DNA of 64,000 nucleotides, from NCBI GenBank assembly GCA_964569865.1, contig CAZMVQ010000002.1:7025-71024 (forward strand), written 5' to 3'. The translations under genes and the position numbers were made by a program. A model generated the notes under the pieces. That model made no database searches. It was not told the origin of the DNA and saw only the letters and a list, made by a program, of their open reading frames with translations. The DNA is from DROE01 sp964569865 (GTDB taxonomy: Bacteria; Pseudomonadota; Alphaproteobacteria; Rhizobiales; Devosiaceae). Below, one piece after another: positions 8,462 through 17,987 of the stretch (position 1 is its first letter; the number at the start of each line of letters is the position of its first letter).

Positions 8462-8905
8462 CTAATTGTTGTTGACTGGCGCGGCAGGAGTTTGCGGCAC
8501 CGGTAAAGAAGAATCTTGTGGCGAAGCCGTATCGGCAGGAGTTGCGCCATCAATCTGGGGGATGGCAAGTGAATTATCATTGTTGTCGGGCTGCATTGAA
8601 TTCAAAGCATCAAGAACTGAATTTCCTTCGCCCGGCAATGTAGTTGCGGCATTGTCCAGAATTGAATTCGCATCACCATCAATAGAGGCAACGATCGACA
8701 AGGCAATGGCTGTTGCCATGAACAGAGCTGCCAGAATTGCAGTGGTGCGCGTTAATACATTGGCCGATCCGCGAGCGCTGACAAGGCCGCTTCCGCCGCC
8801 GCCGCCGCCCATGCCAAGACCGCCGCCTTCTGATCTTTGAATCAGAATTATGGTAATCAGTGCTAAAACAATCAGCAAATATGCAACAATCAGTACGTTG
8901 GCCAT
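8462..8905 (-). CDS. secG: Preprotein translocase subunit SecG
   Basis: 147 residues: a membrane subunit of the SecYEG channel with two transmembrane segments (about 3-22 and 54-74). The linker between them has the Gly-rich run typical of SecG (RSEGGGLGMGGGGGGSGLVSA in the cytoplasmic loop). The C-terminal 70 residues are a low-complexity Asn/Pro/Ala/Asp-rich tail, common in alphaproteobacterial SecG and probably disordered. It follows tpiA on the same strand, an order seen in many proteobacteria. Confidence 0.93.
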   Translation of the reverse strand: MANVLIVAYLLIVLALITIILIQRSEGGGLGMGGGGGGSGLVSARGSANVLTRTTAILAALFMATAIALSIVASIDGDANSILDNAATTLPGEGNSVLDALNSMQPDNNDNSLAIPQIDGATPADTASPQDSSLPVPQTPAAPVNNN

Positions 8906-9071
8906 GACAAATGAATTCTCTTGATCGAAATGGAAAAGATGCGCGGTTCTACAACCTGTTGAATATAAATACCAGCGCCATTTTGTTAAATTTTAGCTTT
9001 GGTCAATTAGCAAATAAAAATGGTGCAATAATTGATATAGTTGTGTTTTAAAAATTTAACAGGTCCTGCCC

Positions 9072-9851
9072 TTAATCACAGGCTGAACGGATTATTGCTA
9101 AAAAGTCATCGGCCTTGAGGCTGGCTCCACCAATCAAGCCGCCATTTACGTTTGGTATTGCAAGGATATCTGCTGCATTTGTCGGCTTCATGGAGCCGCC
9201 ATAAAGAATGCGCACATTTGCCCCCTCTTCGCCAAAACGTTCCACCAGCCAATCTCTTATGGCAGCGTGCATGGTTTTTATATCATCAAGTTCTGGAACC
9301 AAACCGGTGCCAATCGCCCAGACAGGCTCGTAGGCAATGACCAGATTTTTTGCTATTACGCGTTTATCAAATATTCCAAGGTCTGGAACCGAACCATTTA
9401 ATTGCTTTTCAACCACGGTCATTGCCAAAGCACCAAGCCGCTCTGAATGGGTTTCACCCACACAAATTATCGGCGTGGTTTGAGCATCAAGCGCGGCTTT
9501 GGCCTTGGCATTTACCAGACCATCGGTTTCACCATGATCAGCCCGGCGCTCTGAATGGCCAACGATAATATATTGTGCGCCGGCATCAGCCAGCATCGAA
9601 GCTCCGATATCGCCGGTATGGGCACCTTTTTTGGCGATATGACAATTTTGGGCGCCGGAAACAACGGCTCCGGAAAGGCATATTTTCGTGGTTTGGGCAA
9701 GCAGGGTCACAGGAGGGCAAATAAGCACTTCGCAGCGATGGGCAGGATCATTGCGCAGAGAAAGGGCCATTGATCTAATCTGTGAAAGGTCTTCGCTCAG
9801 ACCGTTCATTTTCCAATTGCCCGCTATAAGTGGTTTTATTTCTGAATTCAT
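9072..9851 (-). CDS. tpiA: Triosephosphate isomerase
   Basis: 259 residues. It interconverts dihydroxyacetone phosphate and glyceraldehyde 3-phosphate. Hallmarks are the N-terminal AGNWKMNG with the active-site Lys, the catalytic-His segment IVGHSERRADHGETD, the catalytic-Glu loop VIAYEPVWAIGTG, and the phosphate-binding end LYGGSM ... GLIGGASLK. It is divergent from ppiD across 274 bases that should hold both promoters, and it is followed by secG. Confidence 0.97.
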   Translation of the reverse strand: MNSEIKPLIAGNWKMNGLSEDLSQIRSMALSLRNDPAHRCEVLICPPVTLLAQTTKICLSGAVVSGAQNCHIAKKGAHTGDIGASMLADAGAQYIIVGHSERRADHGETDGLVNAKAKAALDAQTTPIICVGETHSERLGALAMTVVEKQLNGSVPDLGIFDKRVIAKNLVIAYEPVWAIGTGLVPELDDIKTMHAAIRDWLVERFGEEGANVRILYGGSMKPTNAADILAIPNVNGGLIGGASLKADDFLAIIRSACD

Positions 9852-10125
9852 TTATTACATCTAACCTTAAAAGTTGCAGAACAATCCAAATATTTAAAAG
9901 TTGGAATGCTCCTTGCCCGTCAGACCTTGCGCCCTGACTATTAAACGCACTATTGCGCGTTGATCATTTTTGCCGTAACCGATGCCAATTGAATTGTTAT
10001 TATGGTAGCTTAACAGTTTAAGGACCAGTTGTCATAGGGCTAATGGTCTCATGTGCAAATGTTGACTTGTTGCTGGTCTGCATGGATTGCTACTTTGAAA
10101 CTGAACTAAACGACTGGAAAATAAA

Positions 10126-12021
10126 ATGCTCGTCAATTTACGCAAATTTGCCACTTCAATCTGGGGAAAAATCCTTGGGGGTTTTTTGCTCATAAGTCTG
10201 GCGGGTTTTGGCATTACCGGAGTTATATTTTCAATTGGCTCAAACATAGTGGCACGAGTTGGAGATCGGGATATTTCCTTTCAGGATTTTCAGCGGGCCT
10301 ATCAAAATCAGATAAGCCTTGTGGCCAATCAGGTGGGAACTGTACCAACTCCAGAACAGGCACTGGCATTTGGCATTCCAAGCGCAGTGTTAAACCGGCT
10401 GGCTACCGATGAATCTCTAAATATTTTGACCAGTGAATTCGGTCTTGGGGTTTCCAATGACCGGCTGGCCCTGGAATTGCGTTCTGATCCTGCTTTCTTA
10501 GACGCTCTTGGCAATTTTGATCGAAACACTTTTGAGCGCACCTTGAATAATGCGGGATATACGGAAAACAGTTTTTTTGAAGATCGGCGCGAAGCTGCAG
10601 CCAGACAACAGATTGCTTTGGCAATGTTTTCGCAGGTCCGGCCGCCAAAAACCCTTAGCGCTATCATGCAAAGATTTGGCGAAGACCGCAGGATACTGAA
10701 TTTTGTGGTGCTGAGTGAAAGCTCTTTGCTCCCAATCGGCACTCCGGAGAACGATGTGCTGCAGGCATATCTGGCAGACAATCAGGATAGATATCGCGCG
10801 CCTGAATCCAGAACCATAAAAGTTATGCAACTCTCCCCCGAGCTTCTGGCAGAAAATATTGAAGTGAGCGAAGCGGATGTGCTGACGGAATATGAGCGTA
10901 CCAGACAAAATCTATTTACCGTAGAGACGCGGGCAATCAGTTTTGCACCACTTGGTGATGATGAAACCGCAGCCCTTTTTGAGGCAGGAATTGAAAGCGG
11001 TAAAGATTTCACCACACTGGTTGAAGAATTGGGGCTTGAGGCAATAGTCCTTGGAAGTCTTACCGAAGCGCAAATTCCGGAAGTTTTGCTGGCTCAGCGT
11101 GCTTTTGAACTTGACCTGAACGAAATTTCTATCATTCCCGGCGTGGAAGGTAAAAGAGCGCTGGTGGTTACCAATATTACCGAGGGGGGAGAAATTTCCT
11201 TTGAAGATGCAGCCAAGCGCATTGAGCAGGCGCTAAAAATTGACAAAGGCAGATTGCAATATATCGAAGTGCTGGACCAGATTGAAGAACAGCGGGCAGC
11301 TTTTATCAATCTTGAGCAATCCGCCGGTGAATTTGATCTTCAGGTGAAAGAAATTGCCATCACCGTCGGTGGACCTGAACTGGTTGATGAACTTGGTCTT
11401 GATGGTGGTGAAGCCGATCGTGTGGCCAATGTGGTATTTGGTTCTGAAGTTGGTCGGTTGGTTCCATCGGTTCCGCTCGGGGCAAATAAAACCGTGTGGT
11501 TTGATATTTTAAGGGTTGATGAAGAGCGCGACCAGACCATGGCTGAAATTGGCGATGTTCTTGCCCAAGAGTGGATGAGTGAACAAAGGGCCAAGGAGTT
11601 GGAAGAATTGGCTCAAAGTTACGTTGAGCAATTGCAAAATGGCATACCTCTTGATGAAATTGCAGTGTTGAACGGTTTGTTCCCGCAATTTTCTGCTCCG
11701 TTAAGCCGGGTTGGTGATGGAGCCGCTATTGATCCGCAGGTGGCGGAAGCTGCCTATGGCGGGGGTGAAGGATTTGTCGGATCGGCCAGGAACGGAGCTG
11801 GCGATTATGTAGTGTTTACAGTTGATTCCATTACTAGCGTTGGCGAAGATTTGAATGCTGATAACCTACAGTTCATTGAGGATGGTTATCGCAATACCCT
11901 GTTTGCTGATTTCACCAGTGCCTTGAACGTAGATTCAAGAATGAACATCAATCAGCAGGTTTTAACTCAGGCTATCGGACTTGGTTTGCCTCAATCCGGC
12001 CCTAATAACCACAATCGTTGA
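10126..12021 (+). CDS. ppiD: Peptidylprolyl isomerase / periplasmic folding chaperone (PpiD/SurA_N type)
   Basis: 631 residues, anchored in the inner membrane by one N-terminal helix (about residues 11-36, ILGGFLLISLAGFGITGVIF) with the bulk in the periplasm. The first half has a SurA_N-like helical chaperone domain (VARVGDRDISFQDFQRAY onward). A parvulin-like region follows at about 230-380 and is degenerate, so chaperone activity is more certain than isomerase activity. PpiD helps newly exported outer-membrane proteins fold near the Sec channel. The gene begins the trp-moa run, eight bases ahead of trpE; the ppiD-trpE pairing is a recurrent alphaproteobacterial arrangement. Confidence 0.88.
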   Translation: MLVNLRKFATSIWGKILGGFLLISLAGFGITGVIFSIGSNIVARVGDRDISFQDFQRAYQNQISLVANQVGTVPTPEQALAFGIPSAVLNRLATDESLNILTSEFGLGVSNDRLALELRSDPAFLDALGNFDRNTFERTLNNAGYTENSFFEDRREAAARQQIALAMFSQVRPPKTLSAIMQRFGEDRRILNFVVLSESSLLPIGTPENDVLQAYLADNQDRYRAPESRTIKVMQLSPELLAENIEVSEADVLTEYERTRQNLFTVETRAISFAPLGDDETAALFEAGIESGKDFTTLVEELGLEAIVLGSLTEAQIPEVLLAQRAFELDLNEISIIPGVEGKRALVVTNITEGGEISFEDAAKRIEQALKIDKGRLQYIEVLDQIEEQRAAFINLEQSAGEFDLQVKEIAITVGGPELVDELGLDGGEADRVANVVFGSEVGRLVPSVPLGANKTVWFDILRVDEERDQTMAEIGDVLAQEWMSEQRAKELEELAQSYVEQLQNGIPLDEIAVLNGLFPQFSAPLSRVGDGAAIDPQVAEAAYGGGEGFVGSARNGAGDYVVFTVDSITSVGEDLNADNLQFIEDGYRNTLFADFTSALNVDSRMNINQQVLTQAIGLGLPQSGPNNHNR

Positions 12022-12028
12022 TCACCAT

Positions 12029-13552
12029 ATGGAAAACCTGTCAAACATTGCCGATTTTGATGTTTTTGCATCAGGTTATGAGCGGGGCGAAGGACAGATT
12101 GTCTGGCGGCGTGTGGTGGCTGATCTTGAAACTCCGGTAAGCACCTATTTGAAGCTTAGCGCGGGGCGCTCTAATTGTTTTTTGCTTGAATCCATTGAAA
12201 ACGGTGCCACCAAGGGCCGCTTTTCCATGATCGGGCTGGAGCCGGATCTGATATTTAAGGTTGAGGGTGGAAAGCCATTTCTAAACCGCAATGCCCGCTT
12301 TGATGGAGGCGATTTCAAAACCGTTGATGCACCTGTCCTTGACGCCATTCGAGCATTGGTTTCTCAAAGCCAGATAAAAGCCCCAAAGGGCGTGCCAGCG
12401 CAATCCGCAGGTCTATATGGCTATCTTGGCTATGATATGGTGCGCCATATGGAAGAGCTGCCGGATAATAATCCGGATAGTTTGAATACGCCCGATACCA
12501 TTCTTGTGCGCCCATCAATTCTGGCGGTGTTTGATACGCTAAAGGACGAGCTTTATCTGACGGCACCGGTATATTTTGAAAAAGAAATATCCGCTAAACA
12601 AGGGTTTGAAGCGGCACTGGGACGCATTGATGATGCGCTGGAAAGGCTCAATGGAGCATTGCCCTCTCATGGCGCAAATATTGACATGCCCTCCCCTGAT
12701 GTTGTGAGCAATACCAGCGAAGATGAATATTCCTTAATGGTGAAAAAGGCCAAAAACTACATCAAAGCGGGTGATATTTTTCAGGTGGTGTTGAGCCAGC
12801 GCTTTGAGATGGATTTTGCTCTCTCGTCAACGGCTCTTTATCGGGCGTTGCGGCGCACCAACCCGTCTCCCTATATGTATCTTTTGGATTTTGAAGGGTT
12901 TTCAGTCGTTGGTTCCAGCCCGGAAATTTTAGTGCGGGTGGATCAAGGGGAAGTTACCATTCGCCCGATTGCCGGCACCAGAAAACGGGGTAAAACCGAA
13001 AAACGCGACAAAGAGCTGGCCGTTGAATTAATGAATGATCCCAAAGAGCTGGCAGAACATTTAATGCTGCTTGATCTGGGTAGAAATGATGTGGGCAGAG
13101 TTTGTAAAACCGGCTCTGTTGAGGTCACCGATAAATTTTTCCTCGAATATTATTCCCATGTGATGCATATCGTTTCCAACGTCACCGGGCAGCTCGACGA
13201 TAAAAAATTTGATTATGTGGATGCTTTAAGCGCCGGATTTCCTGCTGGCACGGTTTCGGGGGCGCCAAAAGTGCGGGCCATGGAAATTATTGACGAGCTG
13301 GAAAAAGAACGGCGGGGGGTTTATGCGGGTTGTGTGGGCTATTTTGGTGCCGATGGCTATATGGATACCTGCATCATTTTGCGCACAGCAATCTTAAAGG
13401 ATGGCAAATTATACATTCAGGCCGGGGCTGGAATCGTCGCGGATTCTGTCGCAAAGCTCGAACAATTGGAGTGTAAAAACAAGGCCGAGGCACTCTTGAG
13501 CGCTGCCAGAGAAGCAATTCGTTTTTCGGGCGAAGCGGGTTTGGGGCAATGA
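12029..13552 (+). CDS. trpE: Anthranilate synthase component I
   Basis: 507 residues. It converts chorismate to anthranilate using ammonia delivered by TrpG. The start at 12029 follows the ppiD stop closely; a longer in-frame reading from 11981 would overlap ppiD. The N-terminal domain contains the Trp-feedback region (FLLESIEN). The C-terminal chorismate-binding domain has GDIFQVVLSQRFE, the signature PIAGTRKRGKT, LMLLDLGRNDVGRV, and FPAGTVSGAPKVRAMEII. Its stop overlaps trpG. TrpE and TrpG are separate here rather than fused as in Rhizobium and Brucella. No leader-peptide attenuator is visible because the gene follows ppiD almost directly. Confidence 0.98.
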   Translation: MENLSNIADFDVFASGYERGEGQIVWRRVVADLETPVSTYLKLSAGRSNCFLLESIENGATKGRFSMIGLEPDLIFKVEGGKPFLNRNARFDGGDFKTVDAPVLDAIRALVSQSQIKAPKGVPAQSAGLYGYLGYDMVRHMEELPDNNPDSLNTPDTILVRPSILAVFDTLKDELYLTAPVYFEKEISAKQGFEAALGRIDDALERLNGALPSHGANIDMPSPDVVSNTSEDEYSLMVKKAKNYIKAGDIFQVVLSQRFEMDFALSSTALYRALRRTNPSPYMYLLDFEGFSVVGSSPEILVRVDQGEVTIRPIAGTRKRGKTEKRDKELAVELMNDPKELAEHLMLLDLGRNDVGRVCKTGSVEVTDKFFLEYYSHVMHIVSNVTGQLDDKKFDYVDALSAGFPAGTVSGAPKVRAMEIIDELEKERRGVYAGCVGYFGADGYMDTCIILRTAILKDGKLYIQAGAGIVADSVAKLEQLECKNKAEALLSAAREAIRFSGEAGLGQ

Positions 13553-14178
13553 TGGAAAATATTGCACCCGCAAAAATTATCGTGATAGATAATTATGACA
13601 GCTTTACCTATAATCTGGTGCATTATCTTGGTGAGCTGGGTGCTGAAATCGAAGTGTTTCGCAACGATAAAATAAGCGTTGATGAAATTGAAAAACTAAA
13701 TCCCAAAGCCATTATCTTATCCCCCGGTCCGTGCACGCCAACAGAAGCTGGAATTTGTGTTGAGCTGGTGCAGCGCCTTGGCGAAACCGTGCCAATTTTT
13801 GGGGTCTGTTTAGGCTTGCAATCAATCGCTCAGGCATATGGGGCAAAAGTTGTTGCCTCCCCTACCCTGATGCATGGAAAAGTTTCAAATATTTCCCATG
13901 ACAAAAAAGGGGTTTTTACCTCGCTTGCTTCCCCCTTTAAAGCCACCCGCTATCATTCTTTATGTGTGAGCAAAGATAAAATTCCGCAGGAGCTGGAAGT
14001 CACCGCTGAAACCAAAGATGGTGTTATCATGGGCATGCAGCACAAAAGCTTTCCCGCCCATGGGGTGCAATTTCATCCTGAAAGCATAGCGTCAGAGCAT
14101 GGTCATGACATCCTGAAGAATTTTTTGACCATGGCCAATGAATTCAATCAGCAAAAACTCAACGCCTCCGTCAAATAA
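13549..14178 (+). CDS. trpG: Anthranilate synthase component II (glutamine amidotransferase)
   Basis: 209 residues, class I glutamine amidotransferase. It opens IIVIDNYDSFTYNLVHYL. The oxyanion segment is LSPGPCTPTEAG, the nucleophile Cys is in FGVCLGLQSIAQAYG, and the His-Glu pair is in GVQFHPESIAS. It supplies ammonia to TrpE. The start overlaps the trpE stop as ATGATG (13549 or 13552), a typical translational-coupling junction. The protein may also serve p-aminobenzoate synthesis, since no pabA is seen nearby. Confidence 0.97.
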   Translation: MMENIAPAKIIVIDNYDSFTYNLVHYLGELGAEIEVFRNDKISVDEIEKLNPKAIILSPGPCTPTEAGICVELVQRLGETVPIFGVCLGLQSIAQAYGAKVVASPTLMHGKVSNISHDKKGVFTSLASPFKATRYHSLCVSKDKIPQELEVTAETKDGVIMGMQHKSFPAHGVQFHPESIASEHGHDILKNFLTMANEFNQQKLNASVK

Positions 14179-14194
14179 AATAACTGAGAAGCCA

Positions 14195-15205
14195 ATGCCC
14201 ATTACAACCGCTCTAAACCTGCTTCGCGACAATAAAAACCTCAACAATGCGCAAATGGGCGCGGCGCTGGGGGAAATTATGGATGGCAAGGCAAGTGAGG
14301 CGCAAACGGGTGCGTTTTTAATGGGACTTTGCACCAAAGGGGAAACCGCCAGCGAAATCGCCAGCGCCGTGGCTCTGTTGCGCAAAAAAATGGTGCCTGT
14401 TGAAGCGCCTGCCAATGCCATGGATATTGTTGGAACCGGCGGCGATGGTATGGGAACCTTCAATATTTCCACTGCCAGTTCGATAATTGTTGCAGCGGCG
14501 GGAATTCCCGTTGCCAAGCATGGCAACAAAGCTCTTTCGTCAAAGTCAGGTTCTTCAGAGGCATTGCAGGCGCTTGGGGTAAAGCTCGATCTTGACCCAG
14601 CCGGCATATCGCGCTGCATCAACGAGGCCGGAATTGGCTTTATGTTTGCGCCCAATCATCATCCTGCAATGCGCCATGTGGGGCCAACAAGGGCTAAGAT
14701 GGGCATCAGGACCATGTTCAACCTTTTAGGGCCTCAGTGTAACCCTGCTGGGGTAAAACGCTATCTGTTGGGTGTCTATGGGCAGGAATGGGTAACGCCG
14801 GTTGCAAAAGCCCTGCTGGCAAATGGAGTGGAAGCGGCATGGGTGGTGCATGGCAGTGATGGGTTGGATGAAATAACCAGCACTGGTCCAACATCGGTCG
14901 TGGCCGTAGAAAACGGTGCCTTGCGTGAATTTGAAGTTTGTCCAAACGATGTGGGTCTGCCATTATCTAACCCTGAGGATCTGGTTGGCGGTGATCCGGC
15001 TCATAACGCAAAAGCCATTATTGATCTGTTTGCGGGTAAACAAAGCGCCTATCGTGATATCGTCTTGATGAATGGCGGGGCAGCGCTTTATATCGGGGGC
15101 AAGGCCAAAAACTTTGTGAGCGGGGTTGAACTTGCCGCTCAAACAATTGATAGCGGCGCTGCAACAAAAACTCTGGCCAGACTGGTTGAAGTTTCAAACG
15201 GATAG
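14195..15205 (+). CDS. trpD: Anthranilate phosphoribosyltransferase
   Basis: 336 residues from the ATG at 14195; an upstream in-frame ATG at 14138 would overlap trpG by 40 bases and is less likely. It transfers a phosphoribosyl group from PRPP to anthranilate. Motifs are DIVGTGGDGMGTFNIST (PRPP and metal binding), AKHGNKALSSKSGSSE, FMFAPNHHPAMRHVGPTR and TMFNLLGPQCNP. It lies 16 bases after trpG and 18 bases before trpC. Confidence 0.97.
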   Translation: MPITTALNLLRDNKNLNNAQMGAALGEIMDGKASEAQTGAFLMGLCTKGETASEIASAVALLRKKMVPVEAPANAMDIVGTGGDGMGTFNISTASSIIVAAAGIPVAKHGNKALSSKSGSSEALQALGVKLDLDPAGISRCINEAGIGFMFAPNHHPAMRHVGPTRAKMGIRTMFNLLGPQCNPAGVKRYLLGVYGQEWVTPVAKALLANGVEAAWVVHGSDGLDEITSTGPTSVVAVENGALREFEVCPNDVGLPLSNPEDLVGGDPAHNAKAIIDLFAGKQSAYRDIVLMNGGAALYIGGKAKNFVSGVELAAQTIDSGAATKTLARLVEVSNG

Positions 15206-15223
15206 TTAAGGTCAGGACCTGTT

Positions 15224-16039
15224 ATGCTCGATGTTTTAAGCCGGATTATCAAATATAAAAAAGACGAAATTTCTCAGGCCAAATCCATTCACTCATGGGA
15301 AGATGTGGTTGCAAAAGCCCATGATGCACCACCAGTGCGAGGGTTTTTGTCGGCCCTTAAAGAAAAAAAGGCACAAAATAAATTCGGTTTGATTGCCGAG
15401 GTGAAAAAAGCCAGCCCTTCTAAAGGATTGATCCGACACGATTTTGACCCCATTAAAATTGCCAAGTCGTATGAGAAAGCCGGTGCTGCTTGCTTGTCGG
15501 TATTGACCGATGAGCCTTCATTTCAGGGCAGTCCGATTTTTATGCAACAGGCTCGCAAAGCTACAAACCTGCCGGTATTGCGCAAAGACTTTATGCTGGA
15601 AACTTATCAGGTAGTTGAAGCGCGTAGTTGGGGCGCTGATTGCATTTTAATCATTATGGCTGCCGTAGAAGATGATACAGCCCGCTTTTTGCTGGATGCG
15701 GCGACAGAGTGGAAAATGGACGCATTGGTTGAAGTGCATAATGAGGAAGAATTGGAGCGGGCTTTGCTTTTGAATGCAGAAATGATTGGCATAAACAATC
15801 GCAATCTGCGCACATTTGAAACCAGTCTTGAAACCAGTGTTGAGCTGGCAAAAAACCTACCGGACGACAAGCTGGTGATTTCTGAAAGCGGCATTTCCAG
15901 CCATGAGCAATTGCAAATGTTAAAATCCAGAGCAGACATCAGCACGGTTCTGGTTGGCGAAAGCCTGATGCGCAATGATGATGTGCAAAAAGCTACAGAA
16001 AAACTGCTTGGTGGTGACAATTCCATAGGCGATGAATAA
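15224..16039 (+). CDS. trpC: Indole-3-glycerol phosphate synthase
   Basis: 271 residues, the usual length of the monofunctional enzyme. It closes the ring of carboxyphenylamino-deoxyribulose phosphate. Landmarks are the general-acid region LIAEVKKASPSKG, LSVLTDEPSFQGS, VLRKDFMLETYQV, IGINNRNLRTFE and VISESGISS. No TrpF domain is fused; trpF, trpA and trpB are outside this window. The stop codon directly abuts the moaC ATG. Confidence 0.97.
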   Translation: MLDVLSRIIKYKKDEISQAKSIHSWEDVVAKAHDAPPVRGFLSALKEKKAQNKFGLIAEVKKASPSKGLIRHDFDPIKIAKSYEKAGAACLSVLTDEPSFQGSPIFMQQARKATNLPVLRKDFMLETYQVVEARSWGADCILIIMAAVEDDTARFLLDAATEWKMDALVEVHNEEELERALLLNAEMIGINNRNLRTFETSLETSVELAKNLPDDKLVISESGISSHEQLQMLKSRADISTVLVGESLMRNDDVQKATEKLLGGDNSIGDE

Positions 16040-16525
16040 ATGAGCAAGAAAAGCCCACTCACCCATCTGAACGAGCGCTCTGAGGCGCATATGGTGGATA
16101 TATCGGCCAAGACGCCCAGCAAGCGGGTCGCAATTGCTCAGGGTGTTATTAAGGGCTCTGCTGCCACCATAGCGGCAATTTTTGATGATGATCTAAAAAA
16201 AGGCGATGCGCTGGCGGTGGCTAGAATTGCCGGAATTATGGGGGCAAAAAAAACTCCCGATCTTATTCCCCTTTGCCATCCCATATCCCTTAGTCATGTG
16301 GAAATTGAAATTTTGCAACTGGATGAAGCAAAAATTCAAATTATCGCCAAGGCAGAAACCGTTGGGAATACCGGCGTGGAAATGGAAGCCTTAACGGCTG
16401 TAAGCATCACCTGCCTGACCATTTATGACATGGCTAAATCCATGGATAAGGCAATGGAAATTAGCGAAATAAAGCTTTTGAAAAAATCGGGCGGAAAATC
16501 CGGCGATTTTAAGCGGGAAACATAA
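16040..16525 (+). CDS. moaC: Cyclic pyranopterin monophosphate synthase
   Basis: 161 residues. It works after MoaA in molybdenum-cofactor synthesis, converting the 3',8-cyclo-GTP product to cyclic pyranopterin monophosphate. Recognisable segments are HMVDISAKTPSKRVA, GAKKTPDLIPLCHPIS (active-site Lys/His region) and GVEMEALTAVSITCLTIYDM. It starts on the base after the trpC stop and is followed by moeA five bases later, the standard alphaproteobacterial trpC-moaC-moeA order. Confidence 0.96.
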   Translation: MSKKSPLTHLNERSEAHMVDISAKTPSKRVAIAQGVIKGSAATIAAIFDDDLKKGDALAVARIAGIMGAKKTPDLIPLCHPISLSHVEIEILQLDEAKIQIIAKAETVGNTGVEMEALTAVSITCLTIYDMAKSMDKAMEISEIKLLKKSGGKSGDFKRET

Positions 16526-16530
16526 AAATC

Positions 16531-17727
16531 ATGCTGGCATATGAAAAAGCGCTGCAACGGGTTTTAGAAGCAAGCAATATACTTGGAAGTGAAAAAATTT
16601 CCTTGGATAGCGCTTTGGGCCGAGTGCTGGCCGCTCCCGTGAATGCAATGATGAACCAGCCACCTTTTGATGGCAGCGCCATGGATGGATATGCGGTTAT
16701 TGCAATGGAAGTTAAACCGGGTGCGGTTTTGCAAAATATTGGAGAATCTCAGGCCGGAGCAGGATTTGACGGGGAGCTTGCAAGCGGCCAATGCGTTCGC
16801 ATTTTTACCGGTGCGCCAATGCCCAAAGGGGCAAATGCTGTGATCATGCAGGAATATTGCAGCGTAAGTGATGATCAGATAAGTTTTGAAAAGTCGGTTG
16901 AGCCAGCTCAAAACGTGCGCCCGCTTGGGCAGGATTTTATGAAGGGGCAACAATTGCTCGATGTGGGAACTGCTATAAATCCCGCTGTCGTAGCGCTGAT
17001 TGCTGCGGCCAATGTTGACAGGATCGAAGTTTTCAAACGGCCAAATATTTCAATTCTGGCAACCGGAAACGAGCTTGTTGTTCCGGGCAGTGATATGAAA
17101 CCGGGGCAGATTGTCGGCTCTAACGGATTTGCGCTCAGCGCCCTGTTTTCTCCATTGGCCGAGCAAATCATTGATATTGGCAGCGCATCCGACGATGAAA
17201 ATGAGCTTAGAGAAAAATTCAAAGAAGCGTTAAGTGGCCCATCTGACGTAATAATCTCCACCGGTGGGGCCAGCGTTGGCGATTATGATCTGGTACTGCC
17301 GGTTCTAAAATCGCTTGGGGTTGAAATAGATTTCTGGAAAATCGCCATTCGCCCCGGCAAACCGATAATATTTGGCAAAAAAAACAATAAGCTGATATTC
17401 GCCCTGCCGGGTAATCCGGTCTCTGCCTATGTTTGTGCCGTAAGTGTGGTAATTCCGGCAATTCGCGCCATGGTTGGTCACAATCATGCGATGCCTAAAT
17501 CATTGTCCCTGCCCCTTGCCTCTTCGCTTCCGGCCAATGGCATCAGGCGGCATTTTATGCGCGGCAAAATTGTTGAGATCGATGGGCAATCCCATGTCGA
17601 GCCGATTTTGCAGACCGATAGTTCTCACCTATCCTCCCTTGCCCAAGCAGATATTTTGTTGGTGGCGCTGGAAAATCAGGACGAACTACCGGTTGGCACA
17701 ATCGTTCAAACCATTCCCCTGCCCTGA
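16531..17727 (+). CDS. moeA: Molybdopterin molybdenumtransferase
   Basis: 398 residues, full length. It inserts molybdate into adenylylated molybdopterin. The N-terminal domain has PPFDGSAMDGYAV and RIFTGAPMPKGANAV. The MoCF-binding domain contains ILATGNELV, GQIVGSNG, STGGASVGDYDLV and FALPGNPVSAYVC. The C-terminal MoeA domain follows from about residue 325. It closes the ppiD-trp-moa run; lexA begins 260 bases later with its own SOS-regulated promoter region. Confidence 0.96.
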   Translation: MLAYEKALQRVLEASNILGSEKISLDSALGRVLAAPVNAMMNQPPFDGSAMDGYAVIAMEVKPGAVLQNIGESQAGAGFDGELASGQCVRIFTGAPMPKGANAVIMQEYCSVSDDQISFEKSVEPAQNVRPLGQDFMKGQQLLDVGTAINPAVVALIAAANVDRIEVFKRPNISILATGNELVVPGSDMKPGQIVGSNGFALSALFSPLAEQIIDIGSASDDENELREKFKEALSGPSDVIISTGGASVGDYDLVLPVLKSLGVEIDFWKIAIRPGKPIIFGKKNNKLIFALPGNPVSAYVCAVSVVIPAIRAMVGHNHAMPKSLSLPLASSLPANGIRRHFMRGKIVEIDGQSHVEPILQTDSSHLSSLAQADILLVALENQDELPVGTIVQTIPLP

Positions 17728-17811
17728 ATTTTTACCCATATTCCCAATAGATTGCTCGCCAAAACCACAATTTTTGCGCTCCGGTAAAACTTTATTCATC
17801 TTATGCTTGCA

Positions 17812-17826
17812 GAACATAACTGGAAC
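17812..17826. promoter_or_regulatory. LexA box 1 upstream of lexA
   Basis: GAAC-ATAACTG-GAAC, a perfect match to the alphaproteobacterial SOS operator GAAC-N7-GAAC (equivalently GTTC-N7-GTTC). With the second box 25 bases on, it indicates that lexA represses itself. Confidence 0.85.
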
Positions 17827-17836
17827 ATCTATCATT

Positions 17837-17851
17837 GTTCAGTCTTTGTTC
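17837..17851. promoter_or_regulatory. LexA box 2 upstream of lexA
   Basis: GTTC-AGTCTTT-GTTC, a second perfect alphaproteobacterial SOS box, in the opposite orientation and 25 bases (start to start) from box 1. The pair lies about 140 bases ahead of the lexA ATG in the 260-base moeA-lexA spacer. Confidence 0.87.
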
Positions 17852-17987
17852 CGAATCAGTGCGAACTTTTAAAGTGATATTGATTTGGGATAAGGTCGCT
17901 TCGATGATGGAGTTATAAGTTGGCAGGAAGTAGTTTTGCCAACGGTGCTGCTCTATGAATTTAAACTGCAAAATGGGGATTGGTTAG

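Noticed and set aside
12022..12028. A tryptophan attenuator or leader peptide before trpE.
   Set aside because: Only seven bases separate ppiD from trpE, and no Trp-rich short frame or alternative hairpins were seen at the end of ppiD.
14092..14655. A 187-codon minus-strand frame overlapping trpG and trpD.
   Set aside because: Low-complexity shadow of the trpD coding sequence; no start signal.
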